Source: an uncultured bacterium
Lineage (GTDB): Bacteria > Cyanobacteriota > Vampirovibrionia > Gastranaerophilales > Gastranaerophilaceae
Direction of reading: 5' to 3'
Assembly: GCA_902776035.1 (NCBI GenBank)
Contig: CACYOO010000008.1
Span: forward strand, 1-64,000
Length of the DNA stretch: 64,000 nt
The notes beneath the pieces are model-generated. The model was not told the origin of the DNA. It saw only the letters and a program-made list of their open reading frames with translations, and did no database searches. The position numbers and the translations under genes were made by a program. This document shows positions 36,415 through 46,280 of this stretch, piece by piece; position 1 is the stretch's first letter; each line of letters starts with the position of its first letter.

Positions 36415-36971
36415 ATGTCATTGTAACAGCAATAGATTATTTTTTAAATTGGGGACGTTCAAATTCCGTATGGCCTTTAACTTTTGCTACTTCGTGTTGT
36501 GGAATTGAAATGATGCAATCTACTGCATCAAATTATGATATGGCAAGATTTGGTTCAGAAGTATTCAGAGCAAGTCCAAGACAAGCTGATTTATTAATTT
36601 GTGCCGGTACAATAACACATAAAATGGCTCCTGCTTTATTAAAATTGTATGGACAAATTGCCGAACCTAAATATGTTATTGCAATGGGAGCATGTGCATG
36701 CGGCGGAGGAATGTTTAGTGATAGTTATTCTGTTGTAAACGGTATTGATAAAATTATACCCGTAGACATATATCTTCCTATGTGTCCGCCAAAACCGGAA
36801 GCTCTTATTGATGCATTAATGAAATTACAAAAAAATATAAGAAAAGAATCCATATTAAATAGAGCAAATTTTGTTTCAAAACATACTTCTTATTTAAAGC
36901 ATGATGGTGAAATTTTAGTGTCGGATGATGATTTTCAAATTAACTATTTAGGAGTGGAAAAAAATGATTGA
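36411..36971 (+). CDS. nuoB: NADH-quinone oxidoreductase subunit B
   Basis: The chain of 186 residues carries the terminal N2 4Fe-4S cluster next to the quinone site. Ligands are visible: adjacent cysteines at 29 and 30 (SCCGIEMM), GACACGGG (Cys95 region) and [13 protein letters not shown] (Cys125). [15 protein letters not shown] is conserved. I choose ATG 36411 because it overlaps the nuoA stop (ATGA) and has GAGGTGG upstream; the frame is open to a GTG at 36402. It overlaps nuoC by 8 bases. Confidence 0.96.
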   Translation: MNVIVTAIDYFLNWGRSNSVWPLTFATSCCGIEMMQSTASNYDMARFGSEVFRASPRQADLLICAGTITHKMAPALLKLYGQIAEPKYVIAMGACACGGGMFSDSYSVVNGIDKIIPVDIYLPMCPPKPEALIDALMKLQKNIRKESILNRANFVSKHTSYLKHDGEILVSDDDFQINYLGVEKND

Positions 36972-37398
36972 TTTTGAAACAATAAAAAACAAATTTCCAT
37001 ACACTGAATATGTAGATTGGAAAATCAGAACTAATGAAAATGATATTGTGAGTTTACTCACTTTTTTAAAAGAAAATTCTGAATATTCATTTGATATTTT
37101 AACATCAATTATTGCGGTTGACTTAAATGATAAAATAGAACTTATTTATCAGCTTTATTCAACATCATTGAATACTACTGCTCAGGTTTCAACGTATACT
37201 TTTAATTCAAATGCAAAATCAGTTATTAATATCTATAAATCAGCTTATTTTGATGAATGTGAAATATATGATTTATTTGGTGTTTATTTTGACGGAAATT
37301 CTAATTTAAAAAGGTTATTGATGCCTGAAAATTGGTTAGGTCATCCTTTACTTAAATCTTATGAAATGAAGGATGAAAGGTTGGTGTGGAATGACTGA
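36964..37398 (+). CDS. nuoC: NADH-quinone oxidoreductase subunit C
   Basis: A 144-residue separate NuoC, not fused to NuoD. The signature [21 protein letters not shown], then [14 protein letters not shown], is the conserved end of the 30-kDa subunit. It belongs to the hydrophilic Q module. It is short, lacking the N-terminal extension of many homologues. The stop overlaps the nuoD start by 8 bases. Confidence 0.93.
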   Translation: MIDFETIKNKFPYTEYVDWKIRTNENDIVSLLTFLKENSEYSFDILTSIIAVDLNDKIELIYQLYSTSLNTTAQVSTYTFNSNAKSVINIYKSAYFDECEIYDLFGVYFDGNSNLKRLLMPENWLGHPLLKSYEMKDERLVWND

Positions 37399-38491
37399 AA
37401 CAATGAAAATTAACATAGGTCCGCAGCATCCGTCAACACACGGGGTACTTCGACTTGTTACAGAACTTGATGGCGAAGATATTGTATCAGTTACTCCTGT
37501 TATCGGCTATTTGCACAGAGGACTTGAAAAATCGGCAGAAAGCAGAACGTATTTACAATATTTGCCAATGGTTGACAGAGTAGATTATTTAAGCGGATTT
37601 TTTAATTCTTATGCATATATTACGGCTGTTGAAAATATTTGTAATATTGATGTTCCTAAAAGAGCAGAATATATTAGAGTGTTATGCATGGAAATGAACA
37701 GGATGACCTCTCATTTATTGTGGTTTGGAACATATATTTTAGATTTAGGTGCAACATCTCCTCTGTTTTACAGTTTTAGAGATAGAGAACCGTTAATGTC
37801 TTTGTTTGAAGAATTAACAGGTCAGCGTATGATGTACAACTATTTTACGTTTGGTGGTGTAAGATTTGATGTTACAAAAGAATGGCTGGATAAAATTTTA
37901 AAATATACAGATGAAATGCCTGCTAAATTAGATGATTATGAAAAAATAATCACTTCTAACCCTATATTTTTAACTCGTACAAAAAATAAAGGTATTTTAA
38001 GCAAAAATACTGCATTGAAATATTCTATTACAGGTCCTTGTTTGAGAGCATCAGGTGTTAATCTTGATTTTAGAAAAAAATTCGGATATTCAATTTATAA
38101 TGAACTTGATTTTGAACCGCCTGTTGAAACTGATGGTGATACTTTTGCAAGGTATAAAGTCAGAATTGCAGAAATGAGGATGTGTTTATCAGTTATAAGA
38201 CAATGTGTAGATTATTTGAAAAATAATTCAGGTGAAATATCAGCAAAAGTTAATTCTGTTGCCTTAAAAGTACCTGAAGGTGAATATACAACTTATGTTG
38301 AATCTCCAAGAGGACTTTTAAATTGTTATGTAAAATCTGATGGTACAAATAAACCATACAGGGTAAAATGGAGAACTGGTTCGTTTTATCTTGTTCAAAT
38401 GTTGCCTGAAATATTAAAAGGACACTCCATGCATGATATTATGGCAATATTTGGTTCTTTGGACGTGATACTTCCGGAGGTTGACAGATAA
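37391..38491 (+). CDS. nuoD: NADH-quinone oxidoreductase subunit D
   Basis: The 366-residue 49-kDa subunit lines the quinone pocket. IGPQHPSTHGVLRLV at the start contains the quinone-contacting His. GYLHRGLEKSAE, MVDRVDYLSGF and the C-terminal FGSLDVILPEVDR match the family. I choose ATG 37391, since the frame before it (from 37373) is not conserved and lies inside nuoC. It overlaps nuoH by one base. In most operons with a full complex, nuoE, nuoF and nuoG would follow here; they do not. Confidence 0.95.
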   Translation: MTETMKINIGPQHPSTHGVLRLVTELDGEDIVSVTPVIGYLHRGLEKSAESRTYLQYLPMVDRVDYLSGFFNSYAYITAVENICNIDVPKRAEYIRVLCMEMNRMTSHLLWFGTYILDLGATSPLFYSFRDREPLMSLFEELTGQRMMYNYFTFGGVRFDVTKEWLDKILKYTDEMPAKLDDYEKIITSNPIFLTRTKNKGILSKNTALKYSITGPCLRASGVNLDFRKKFGYSIYNELDFEPPVETDGDTFARYKVRIAEMRMCLSVIRQCVDYLKNNSGEISAKVNSVALKVPEGEYTTYVESPRGLLNCYVKSDGTNKPYRVKWRTGSFYLVQMLPEILKGHSMHDIMAIFGSLDVILPEVDR

Positions 38492-39573
38492 TGAATTATC
38501 TTTATTTTTTATATATACAATTTTTAGATAAATATGGTATACCTGAAATATTTGGAGATATTACTTTTCCAATATTTCCATTCTGTATAATTGCAGCGGC
38601 TATAATACTTGTTGTATTATTTCTGGTTTTGTTTGAAAGACGTATTCTTGCCGTATTTACACAACGTAAAGGCCCGAATAGAGTTGGCTTTAACGGAGTA
38701 TTACAAACAACTGCCGATGCTATAAAATTATTATGCAAGCAAAATATTAATCCTGTTGGTGTTGATAGATTTTTATTTAATGCAGCTCCAATTCTGGTTT
38801 TTGTTCCGATTATGGTTTTGTGGGGATTGATACCTTATTCAAGTGAGTTCGTGTTTATGAACTTTTCAACCAGTGCAATTTTGTATACTGCAATTGCAGC
38901 ATTACCTGTTATTGGTTTAATTTTAGCAGGATATGCAAGTAATAACAAGTATTCTTTAATGGGTGGAATTCGTGCTGCGGCTCAAATAATAAGTTATGAA
39001 TTGCCTATTATGTTCGTTCTGTTAAGTGTTGCAGCATTAGCATCTTCTGTAAATTTAAAAGATATAATATCTGCTCAAATATCATCTGTATGGTTCATAG
39101 TTCCTTGTTTCGCAGGTTTTATAATTATGTTTATATGTTCAATTGCAGAAATGAACAGATGTCCGTTTGATTTGCCTGAAGCGGAGAGTGAACTTGTTGC
39201 AGGATATAATGTAGAATATTCAGGAATGAGATTTGCGTTGTTTTTCTTAGGTGAGTATGCATCATTATTTGTTATGTGTGCATTTATGGCAACTATATTT
39301 TTAGGAGGGTATTTGCCTATTGGTAACAAATATATTTCTGAATTAATTTTTGGAAGTAATTTCCAATTTTTGCAGTTATTAATTTATTTTGAACAAGTTA
39401 TATGGCTTTTAGTTAAAACATTTATACTTGTTTATCTTGTAATGCTTGTAAGGGCGACATTACCGAGATTAAATTCACAGGGCTTAATGTTATTATCGTG
39501 GAAATTTTTATTCCCACTATCAATAGTAAATTTTGCTTTAATTATGGTTATAAAGTATTTAATGGTGGTGTAA
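38491..39573 (+). CDS. nuoH: NADH-quinone oxidoreductase subunit H
   Basis: A 360-residue membrane protein with about eight helices that connects the Q module to the proton-pumping arm. ERRILAVFTQRKGPNRVGFNG (split over the first loop) and EMNRCPFDLPEAESELVAGYN are the diagnostic loops. The ending LNSQGLMLLSWKFLFPLSI is conserved. It overlaps nuoD by one base and is followed by nuoI after one base. Confidence 0.96.
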   Translation: MNYLYFLYIQFLDKYGIPEIFGDITFPIFPFCIIAAAIILVVLFLVLFERRILAVFTQRKGPNRVGFNGVLQTTADAIKLLCKQNINPVGVDRFLFNAAPILVFVPIMVLWGLIPYSSEFVFMNFSTSAILYTAIAALPVIGLILAGYASNNKYSLMGGIRAAAQIISYELPIMFVLLSVAALASSVNLKDIISAQISSVWFIVPCFAGFIIMFICSIAEMNRCPFDLPEAESELVAGYNVEYSGMRFALFFLGEYASLFVMCAFMATIFLGGYLPIGNKYISELIFGSNFQFLQLLIYFEQVIWLLVKTFILVYLVMLVRATLPRLNSQGLMLLSWKFLFPLSIVNFALIMVIKYLMVV

Positions 39574-39574
39574 T

Positions 39575-39961
39575 ATGATGAGAGATATATTATTTCATAT
39601 AAAATCATTAATAGCAGGACATTTTACAGTTTTTAAACATTCTTTTAAACCGGCTGTTACTGTTGAATATCCTGATGAAAAACCGATAATACCTGATAGA
39701 TTTAGAGGTAAACATACTTTTGATGAAAATGCTTGTATAGGTTGTAAAACCTGTATGAGAGTATGTCCTGCAAGTGCAGTTGAAATTTTTAAAGATGGTA
39801 ATAAAAAAACAATATTATTTGATTATAAAAAATGCATATTTTGCGGTAATTGTAAATATTATTGTCCTAAATCCGCAATAGGTATGAGTAAGCAGTATGA
39901 ACTTGCAACAGACAAAGTAGAGGATTTAAAAATAGAAATGGGTAAAAAAGATAATGAGTGA
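39575..39961 (+). CDS. nuoI: NADH-quinone oxidoreductase subunit I
   Basis: A 128-residue ferredoxin-like subunit carrying two 4Fe-4S clusters: CIGCKTCMRVCP (Cys54, 57, 60, 64) and CIFCGNCKYYCP (Cys87, 90, 93, 97). It passes electrons into the Q module. It is shorter than many homologues. With NuoE, F and G missing, electrons may enter here directly from a ferredoxin or unknown partner. It overlaps nuoJ by 8 bases. Confidence 0.95.
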   Translation: MMRDILFHIKSLIAGHFTVFKHSFKPAVTVEYPDEKPIIPDRFRGKHTFDENACIGCKTCMRVCPASAVEIFKDGNKKTILFDYKKCIFCGNCKYYCPKSAIGMSKQYELATDKVEDLKIEMGKKDNE

Positions 39962-40505
39962 AATTGAAATTATAAACAGTATAACATTTTATGGCTTTGC
40001 AATCACTTTAGTGGTGTTTGCTTTTTTGACTCTGCTTTCTAATAAAATTATGTATTCTTTGATTTTTGCTGTGATTGTATTTTTTGCATCAGGTGCAATA
40101 TTTTTTGCATTGGGTGCGGATTATAATGCTATTATACAGATTATGGTATATGGTGTTGCTGTTCCTATTCTTCTTTTATTTTCAATTACGTTTTCTGCAG
40201 GTGATAAAGAAAAAATTCCTAATATTGTGTTATCTCCAAGATTTTTAATTGGGTTTGTATCTGCTGCGGTTTTATTTATGATATTGTGGTATACGGTTGA
40301 ATTTACTATGCATATTAATAAGCTTGCAGATATGATTTTTAATAGGGTTTTACCTGTATTTAACAGTGTTGAAACTTTTTCTGCCATATCGAAAGTTTTA
40401 TATTGTGATTATGGTATTGTATTTATTTTGTTAGGATTTTTAATCCTTATTACTGTCGTTGGATTGACAACTTTCAATATTGTTAAGGAGAAAAAACATG
40501 GTTAA
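39954..40505 (+). CDS. nuoJ: NADH-quinone oxidoreductase subunit J
   Basis: A 183-residue membrane protein with five predicted helices. AIIQIMVYGVAVPILLLF is the conserved third helix containing the pi-bulge segment (usually YVGAV or YAGAI; here YGVAV). GIVFILLGFLILITVVGL ends the protein. It is part of the pumping arm. It overlaps nuoI and nuoK by 8 bases each. Confidence 0.92.
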   Translation: MSEIEIINSITFYGFAITLVVFAFLTLLSNKIMYSLIFAVIVFFASGAIFFALGADYNAIIQIMVYGVAVPILLLFSITFSAGDKEKIPNIVLSPRFLIGFVSAAVLFMILWYTVEFTMHINKLADMIFNRVLPVFNSVETFSAISKVLYCDYGIVFILLGFLILITVVGLTTFNIVKEKKHG

Positions 40506-40824
40506 TATGATTTTTAATATTGGTTTATATCATTATTTAATTCTAGCATTAGTTCTATTTTTAATAGGAGCATTGGGAGTTATTATTTCTCATAATGTAA
40601 TAAAAATACTTATTTGTCTTGAATTTATGCTTACAGCTGTAAATATTAATTTTATAGCTTTTGCCTCATATAATGATTTTGTAAATTTGGACGGATATGT
40701 TTTTTCAATTTTTTATGTTGTGATTGGTGCAATTGAAATTGCTATTGCACTTTTAATATTTTATCTTATGTACAAAGAAAAGCATTCTGTTGATATTGAA
40801 GCTTATAAGGAGTTAAAGGGATAA
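40498..40824 (+). CDS. nuoK: NADH-quinone oxidoreductase subunit K
   Basis: A 108-residue membrane protein with three helices. HNVIKILICLEFMLTAVNINF contains the essential Glu in the second helix, and VIGAIEIAIALLIFYLMYK contains the second conserved Glu. The ATG at 40498 has an AAGGAG site; an earlier TTG at 40480 lies inside nuoJ and is rejected. It overlaps nuoL by one base. Confidence 0.95.
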   Translation: MVNMIFNIGLYHYLILALVLFLIGALGVIISHNVIKILICLEFMLTAVNINFIAFASYNDFVNLDGYVFSIFYVVIGAIEIAIALLIFYLMYKEKHSVDIEAYKELKG

Positions 40825-42683
40825 TGGATTTTTTTATAAATAATATAGGTACTGTTATTTTAGTTCCATTATGGGTATTTGTTATAATACTTTTTGGTAA
40901 ACTTTTTGCAGTAATGCAATCAAAAAGGTTTATGTCAGGATTGACCTATTTGTCAACTTTATACGGACTTATTTTTTCTATATTTGTATTTGCACAAACA
41001 ACTATAACTAAGGGTTTTACTTTTGAACATATTGTACCTTTTATAACGTTAAGTGATGTTAGATTTAATATTGGTGTTTATGTTGACGGTTTATCAGCTT
41101 GGATGTTACTTGTTGTATTCCTTATTTCGCTTCTTGTACAGATATATTCTTATTTCTATATGCAAAATGATAAAAGTTTTATGAGATATTTTGCTTATAT
41201 GAATTTGTTTACTTTTTCAATGTCAGGGCTTATATTAGCACCTAATATGTTTCAAACTTATGTGTTTTGGGAGCTTGTAGGTATTTCAAGTTATTTATTG
41301 ATTGGTTTTTGGTATAAAAAAAATTCTGCTCAAATCGCTTCTAAAAAAGCTTTTATTATGAATAGAATTGGTGATTTTTCGTTATTATCAGGTATTATAA
41401 CTGCGGCTTTTGTTTTATATGAGAATTTAGGAAGAATAGATTTAATTTCAATTCCTTTTTCAAGTATAAATACTATTTCTGCTCAAATATACGGATGTAC
41501 TTCAGACGGTATATTTATAATAATTTGTATATTTTTAATATTGGGTTCAGTTGCAAAATCTGCTCAATTTCCGCTTCATACGTGGTTAATTGATGCAATG
41601 CAAGGTCCTACTCCTGTTAGTGCTTTAATCCATTCTGCTACTATGGTTGCAGCAGGTGTATATTTATTATGCAGGTTATATCCTCTTTATTCTTTAAATG
41701 ATGCAGTATTACAAATAATTGCGGTTATTGGTATTATTACTTCGTTGATATGTTCTTATGCTGCTATAACACAGGTTGATATAAAGAAAATACTCGCTTA
41801 TTCTACAAATGCACAATTGGGTTTAATGTTTGTTGCACTCGGTATGTGTTCTGTTACTGTTTCAATGATACATTTAACTGCTCATGCATTTATTAAATCA
41901 ATGTTATTTTTATCAGCAGGTATCGTTATTAAGGCAATGCACGAAAATCAAGATATCAGACAGATGGGAGCACTTAGAAAATATGTTCCAATTGCGTCTG
42001 CTTGCTTTTTGATTGGAGCTTTATCTTTAAGCGGACTTTTGTTTGCAGGATTTTCTTCTAAGGAACTTATTTTAGGAAACTTAATAAATGAAAAACATTA
42101 TATTTATGCAATTTTATTTTTAATAATATCATTTATGACAGCTTTTTACTTATTTAGGGCATACTTTACAGTATTCGAGGGTAAAGCAAATTTTGAAGAT
42201 ATTAAAGTAGAAAAGCCGGCTATGTTGATGAATTTTTCGCCTGCTGTTCTTGCTGTATTTGTTGTATTATTATGGTTTGTTTTACCTAAATCTAACGAAA
42301 TTTTATTTGTAATAGTATCTTATCTTATTTCAATTTCCGCAATATTTTTGGCTTATCTAATTTATATAAACAACAAAACTGTAAGACGTATTCCTGTTTT
42401 GTATGATATATCTTATAATGCTTTTTATATTGAAGATTTTAACGGTCTAATTGTAAGAAATTATAAAAAACTTGCTAATCTGGTAAATTATATAGATAAC
42501 TATATATTTGATGGTATAGTGTATATGTCAACATTCTGTACAAGATTTTCTTCTTTAATATTTTCAAAGATGCAGACAGGAAATTTACAGAGTTATCTTG
42601 CGTATTCCTTACTTATTATAACGGCAAGCTTTGGCGGCCTTGTTCTTGTTTATAACTTAATAATGTATTTTCTAGAGGTATGA
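40824..42683 (+). CDS. nuoL: NADH-quinone oxidoreductase subunit L
   Basis: A 619-residue antiporter-like subunit at the tip of the membrane arm. VYVDGLSAWMLLVV, FWELVGISSYLLIGFWY with the key Glu, SAKSAQFPLHTWLIDAM and GPTPVSALIHSATMVAAGVYLL are diagnostic. The C-terminal lateral helix region is present, judging by length. Ordered after nuoK and two bases before nuoM. Confidence 0.96.
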   Translation: MDFFINNIGTVILVPLWVFVIILFGKLFAVMQSKRFMSGLTYLSTLYGLIFSIFVFAQTTITKGFTFEHIVPFITLSDVRFNIGVYVDGLSAWMLLVVFLISLLVQIYSYFYMQNDKSFMRYFAYMNLFTFSMSGLILAPNMFQTYVFWELVGISSYLLIGFWYKKNSAQIASKKAFIMNRIGDFSLLSGIITAAFVLYENLGRIDLISIPFSSINTISAQIYGCTSDGIFIIICIFLILGSVAKSAQFPLHTWLIDAMQGPTPVSALIHSATMVAAGVYLLCRLYPLYSLNDAVLQIIAVIGIITSLICSYAAITQVDIKKILAYSTNAQLGLMFVALGMCSVTVSMIHLTAHAFIKSMLFLSAGIVIKAMHENQDIRQMGALRKYVPIASACFLIGALSLSGLLFAGFSSKELILGNLINEKHYIYAILFLIISFMTAFYLFRAYFTVFEGKANFEDIKVEKPAMLMNFSPAVLAVFVVLLWFVLPKSNEILFVIVSYLISISAIFLAYLIYINNKTVRRIPVLYDISYNAFYIEDFNGLIVRNYKKLANLVNYIDNYIFDGIVYMSTFCTRFSSLIFSKMQTGNLQSYLAYSLLIITASFGGLVLVYNLIMYFLEV

Positions 42684-42684
42684 T

Positions 42685-44214
42685 ATGGATGTAACAAATA
42701 TATTATCGTTAAAGCTTTTGGTATTTTCACCGCTTGTAATGGCAGTTATTTTTTTATTGCCTGTTTTTTACGGGCATGAAGTTATGACAAGAAGGATAGC
42801 AAAATCTTTTGCAGGCATGCATTTTGTCTATACCTGTTTATTTTACTTATTTTTTAATAATGAATTGATTGTGAATTATCCGACTGAAATAACGTTTTTT
42901 GGACAGCACTGGATACCGTCATTAGGGATAAATTTGTCTTTCGGGTTAGATGGCATATCCCTTTTATTTGTTATTCTAACTTCGTTTTTAGTACTTATGA
43001 GTTGTATTGCAACTAAGGGAATAATTAAATCTAAACACGGATTATACTTTTCTTTAATATTTTTACTTGAAACCGCAGTATTAGGTGTATTTTCATCAAC
43101 AGATATGTTTTTGTTTTTCTTATTTTGGGAACTTGAACTTATACCTATGTATTTTTTAATTAGTTTGTGGGGAAGTGGTAAAGCTAAAAAATCTGCAATG
43201 AAGTTTTTACTTTATACATTCATCGGAAGCTTATTTATGCTTTTGGGCTTATTAATGGTTTATTCTTTCAATTATATCGCAACGGGCGAATTATCTGCTG
43301 ATATACAGTATTTAAATCTTGATGTAGAATTAACACCTGTTTATTTGCAATTGATAGCTTCTATTTTAATTTTATTTGGTTTTGCGGTAAAAATACCGTT
43401 AGTGCCTTTCCATACTTGGCTTCCTGATGCTCATACAGATGCTCCTGCACCTGTAAGTATGCTTTTAGCAGGTATACTTTTAAAAATGGGTGGTTATGGT
43501 ATTTTAAGATTTAATATGACGGTTTTATCTGATTCTTTTATGATGATTGTACCTTATATAGTCGCTTTATCTTTCATAAATATTTTATTTGCAGCAATTG
43601 CAGCTTACAAACAAACTGATGTAAAGCGTATTGTAGCTTATTCAAGTATATCAAGTATGGGAATTGTTGTTTTAGGGTTGTGTTCTCTTAATGTAATCGG
43701 TTTAACAGGAGCAATATTTTTAATGATTGCACATGGTATAACATCTGCAGGGTTATTCTATGTTGTTGGAATAATTTATAAGCGAACTAATACAAGAGAA
43801 ATAACTCAACTTGGTGGTTTAGTAAAAGTTATTCCAAGAATTTCCGGATTTACACTTGTGCTTATTGCTGCATGTATGGGTGTTCCTTCAACAATTGGAT
43901 TTGTTGGAGAAGTTTTATCGTTTTTCGGTTCGTTTTGGTCAGGTATATTAAATAATTATTATATACAAGTTATTACATTGTGTTCAATTTTGGTTTTGAT
44001 ACTATCTGCTTGTTATTCCTTAAGGTTTTTACATGGAATATTTTATGGAGAAATTCAAGAACGCTGGAAAAAATTAAAAGATTTGTCTAATCACGAATTT
44101 TTTGTACTAACTGTATTTTCTTTTGTTATATTTTTATTCGGATTATTACCTATGGTGCTTATAAATGTATTTATGCCTGTTGTGAGAACTATTGCAGGGA
44201 TTTATGGGGGATAA
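42685..44214 (+). CDS. nuoM: NADH-quinone oxidoreductase subunit M
   Basis: A 509-residue antiporter-like subunit. SFGLDGISLLFVIL, FFLFWELELIPMYFLISLWG, KIPLVPFHTWLPDAHTDAP and APVSMLLAGILLKMGGYG match NuoM, including the conserved Glu in FWELELIP and Lys in the pumping helices. It lies 2 bases after nuoL and 4 bases before nuoN. Confidence 0.96.
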   Translation: MDVTNILSLKLLVFSPLVMAVIFLLPVFYGHEVMTRRIAKSFAGMHFVYTCLFYLFFNNELIVNYPTEITFFGQHWIPSLGINLSFGLDGISLLFVILTSFLVLMSCIATKGIIKSKHGLYFSLIFLLETAVLGVFSSTDMFLFFLFWELELIPMYFLISLWGSGKAKKSAMKFLLYTFIGSLFMLLGLLMVYSFNYIATGELSADIQYLNLDVELTPVYLQLIASILILFGFAVKIPLVPFHTWLPDAHTDAPAPVSMLLAGILLKMGGYGILRFNMTVLSDSFMMIVPYIVALSFINILFAAIAAYKQTDVKRIVAYSSISSMGIVVLGLCSLNVIGLTGAIFLMIAHGITSAGLFYVVGIIYKRTNTREITQLGGLVKVIPRISGFTLVLIAACMGVPSTIGFVGEVLSFFGSFWSGILNNYYIQVITLCSILVLILSACYSLRFLHGIFYGEIQERWKKLKDLSNHEFFVLTVFSFVIFLFGLLPMVLINVFMPVVRTIAGIYGG

Positions 44215-44217
44215 ATT

Positions 44218-45663
44218 ATGATGAATTTTATATATGATATTTTTAATTCTATGCTGGCTGAAGTTTTTTTGATTTTTACAATTTTAGTTTTAATAATTAT
44301 TTCAATGTTTTATAATGTTCGGTTTTACAAAGCATCAAAATGGATTGCTCTTTTTGGTGTTGTTATATCAATGTTTTCTTTGCAAAAACTTCAATTAGAA
44401 CCGATATATTATGCATTTCATGATAATGTTTTATCTGATACTTTTACTGTATTTGCTAAGGCATTGATACTTATTTCCGCATTTATAATTATTTTACTTT
44501 CAAAAAATAATGTTTCAAAAAGAAGTCATAAAACATTTCAGTTTTATGCATTACTCTTATCAGGCGTATTTGCTTCAATGTTTGCTATATCGGCAAATGA
44601 TTTCTTAGCTTTAACTGTTGCATTGGAATTATTAAGCTTTGCAACTTACTTTTTAATTGCATTTAAAAAGGGTTATTTATCTAAGGAAGCATCATTTAAA
44701 TATTTAATTACAAATTCTTTTTCTACAGCAGTATATCTTTTTGGAGTTTCATATTTGTACGGAACAACGGGAAGTTTTAATTTTAGTGATATAAACAGCT
44801 ACTTTTTATCTCATGAACCTGATGTAATATATACAATTTCAATTATAATGATAGTATCAGGATTGCTGTTTAAACTTGCCGTATTACCTTTTGCTAATTG
44901 GGTTCTTGATGTTTATAGAGGTGCTCCGACATCAGTTACCGCCTTTATTGCTACATTACCTAAAATTGCAATGATTACGGTTATGGCAAGATTATTGGCA
45001 TTTTCACTGAGTTTTTCATTTGAATTACCGTTTATATTGATTATTTTATCTGTTATAACTGCTGTTTGGGCAAATGTTCTTGCTATAAGGCAAAAAAATA
45101 TATTAATGCTGCTTGCTTGCAGTTCAAGTGCAAATGCATCTTATATGCTGTTTGTATTGTCTTTGATGTCTGTTTATAATTTATCTACAGTGTTATTTTA
45201 TTTAATAACCTATGTATTTATGAATTTGGGCGTATTTGCGGCAGTTATTATACTTGAAAATTCAAACTATTCTTCAAAATTGTATGAGTTTAAGGGGTTT
45301 GCATTTACAAATCCTATGTTTACTCTTGCATTTGCTATTTGTATATTTGGTCTTGCAGGTTTTCCTGTTACATCCGGCTTTATTGCTAAATTGTATTTGT
45401 TTTCAGCAGTTATAAAATCGGGGGTTGTTTTCTTACCTTTTTTAATAATTTTAGTTTCTACAATGGTTGCAGCGGGTTTTTATTATACAAATGTTGTTAA
45501 ATTAATGTTTGACAAAAATTCGAATGTAAAAAATGAAATTATAATGCATAAAACTTCATCTCCTGTTGTAATTTTATACACATGTGCAGCTATAACTCTG
45601 ATAATTGGTATATTTCCATCAATTTTAATTGATATATGCAGTTATATCGCTTATAATTTATAG
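44218..45663 (+). CDS. nuoN: NADH-quinone oxidoreductase subunit N
   Basis: A 481-residue antiporter-like subunit closing the operon. ALTVALELLSFATYFLIAF, FKLAVLPFANWVLDVYRGAPTSVTAF (in two parts) and the late GLAGFPVTSGFIAKLYLF are typical. The usual PFH-W motif reads PFANW here, a change at the conserved His. The operon ends 3 bases before convergent tmk without a visible terminator. Confidence 0.94.
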   Translation: MMNFIYDIFNSMLAEVFLIFTILVLIIISMFYNVRFYKASKWIALFGVVISMFSLQKLQLEPIYYAFHDNVLSDTFTVFAKALILISAFIIILLSKNNVSKRSHKTFQFYALLLSGVFASMFAISANDFLALTVALELLSFATYFLIAFKKGYLSKEASFKYLITNSFSTAVYLFGVSYLYGTTGSFNFSDINSYFLSHEPDVIYTISIIMIVSGLLFKLAVLPFANWVLDVYRGAPTSVTAFIATLPKIAMITVMARLLAFSLSFSFELPFILIILSVITAVWANVLAIRQKNILMLLACSSSANASYMLFVLSLMSVYNLSTVLFYLITYVFMNLGVFAAVIILENSNYSSKLYEFKGFAFTNPMFTLAFAICIFGLAGFPVTSGFIAKLYLFSAVIKSGVVFLPFLIILVSTMVAAGFYYTNVVKLMFDKNSNVKNEIIMHKTSSPVVILYTCAAITLIIGIFPSILIDICSYIAYNL

Positions 45664-45665
45664 TA

Positions 45666-46280
45666 TTAATTTATCAAATCTTCAAATAAACTTATAACCT
45701 GTTTATTTATATTTTCAACTGTATCATTTGCGTTGATAACTTTAACTCTGTTCGGCTCATTTTTTGCTATTTCCAAATAGCCGTTTTGAACTCTTTCAAA
45801 AAATTCTTTTCCTGAAGCTTCCATTCTATCTTTTGTTTTTCCGACTCTTTGCATAGATGTTTCAATATCTATATCAAAAACAAATGTTAAATCCGGCTTT
45901 AATCCGCTTGTTGCAATATTGTTAAGTTCTTTAATCTGTTCTAAATCTAATTTTCTGCCATAACCTTGATATGCAACTGTAGAATCAATGTGTCTGTCGC
46001 TTATGACTATTTTACCTTTTTCAATATTTTTTTTGACAATTATATCAACATTTTGAGCCCTGTCTGCTAAAAATAAAAATGATTCACAAACAGGTGAAAC
46101 TTCTCCGTCATAGTCAAGTAATATTTTTCTTATATTTTCACCCAAACCCTTTGAACCGGGTTCTCTTGTTAATACAACTTCATAGCCATTTTTTTGTAAA
46201 TATTCCGTAAAAAGTTTTATTTGAGTTGTTTTTCCGCATCCGTCCGCACCCTCAAATGTTATGAATAAGCCATGTTTCAT
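45666..46280 (-). CDS. tmk: Thymidylate kinase
   Basis: A 204-residue kinase phosphorylating dTMP to dTDP. The P-loop is FEGADGCGKTTQ, TREPGSKGLGE is the DRX/REP motif region, ISDRHIDSTVAYQGYGR follows and TFVFDIDIETSMQRVGK gives the LID start. The ATG is directly adjacent (0 bases) to the stop of the CorC-type gene upstream, so they share a transcript. Convergent to nuoN with a 2-base gap. Confidence 0.95.
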   Translation of the reverse strand: MKHGLFITFEGADGCGKTTQIKLFTEYLQKNGYEVVLTREPGSKGLGENIRKILLDYDGEVSPVCESFLFLADRAQNVDIIVKKNIEKGKIVISDRHIDSTVAYQGYGRKLDLEQIKELNNIATSGLKPDLTFVFDIDIETSMQRVGKTKDRMEASGKEFFERVQNGYLEIAKNEPNRVKVINANDTVENINKQVISLFEDLIN

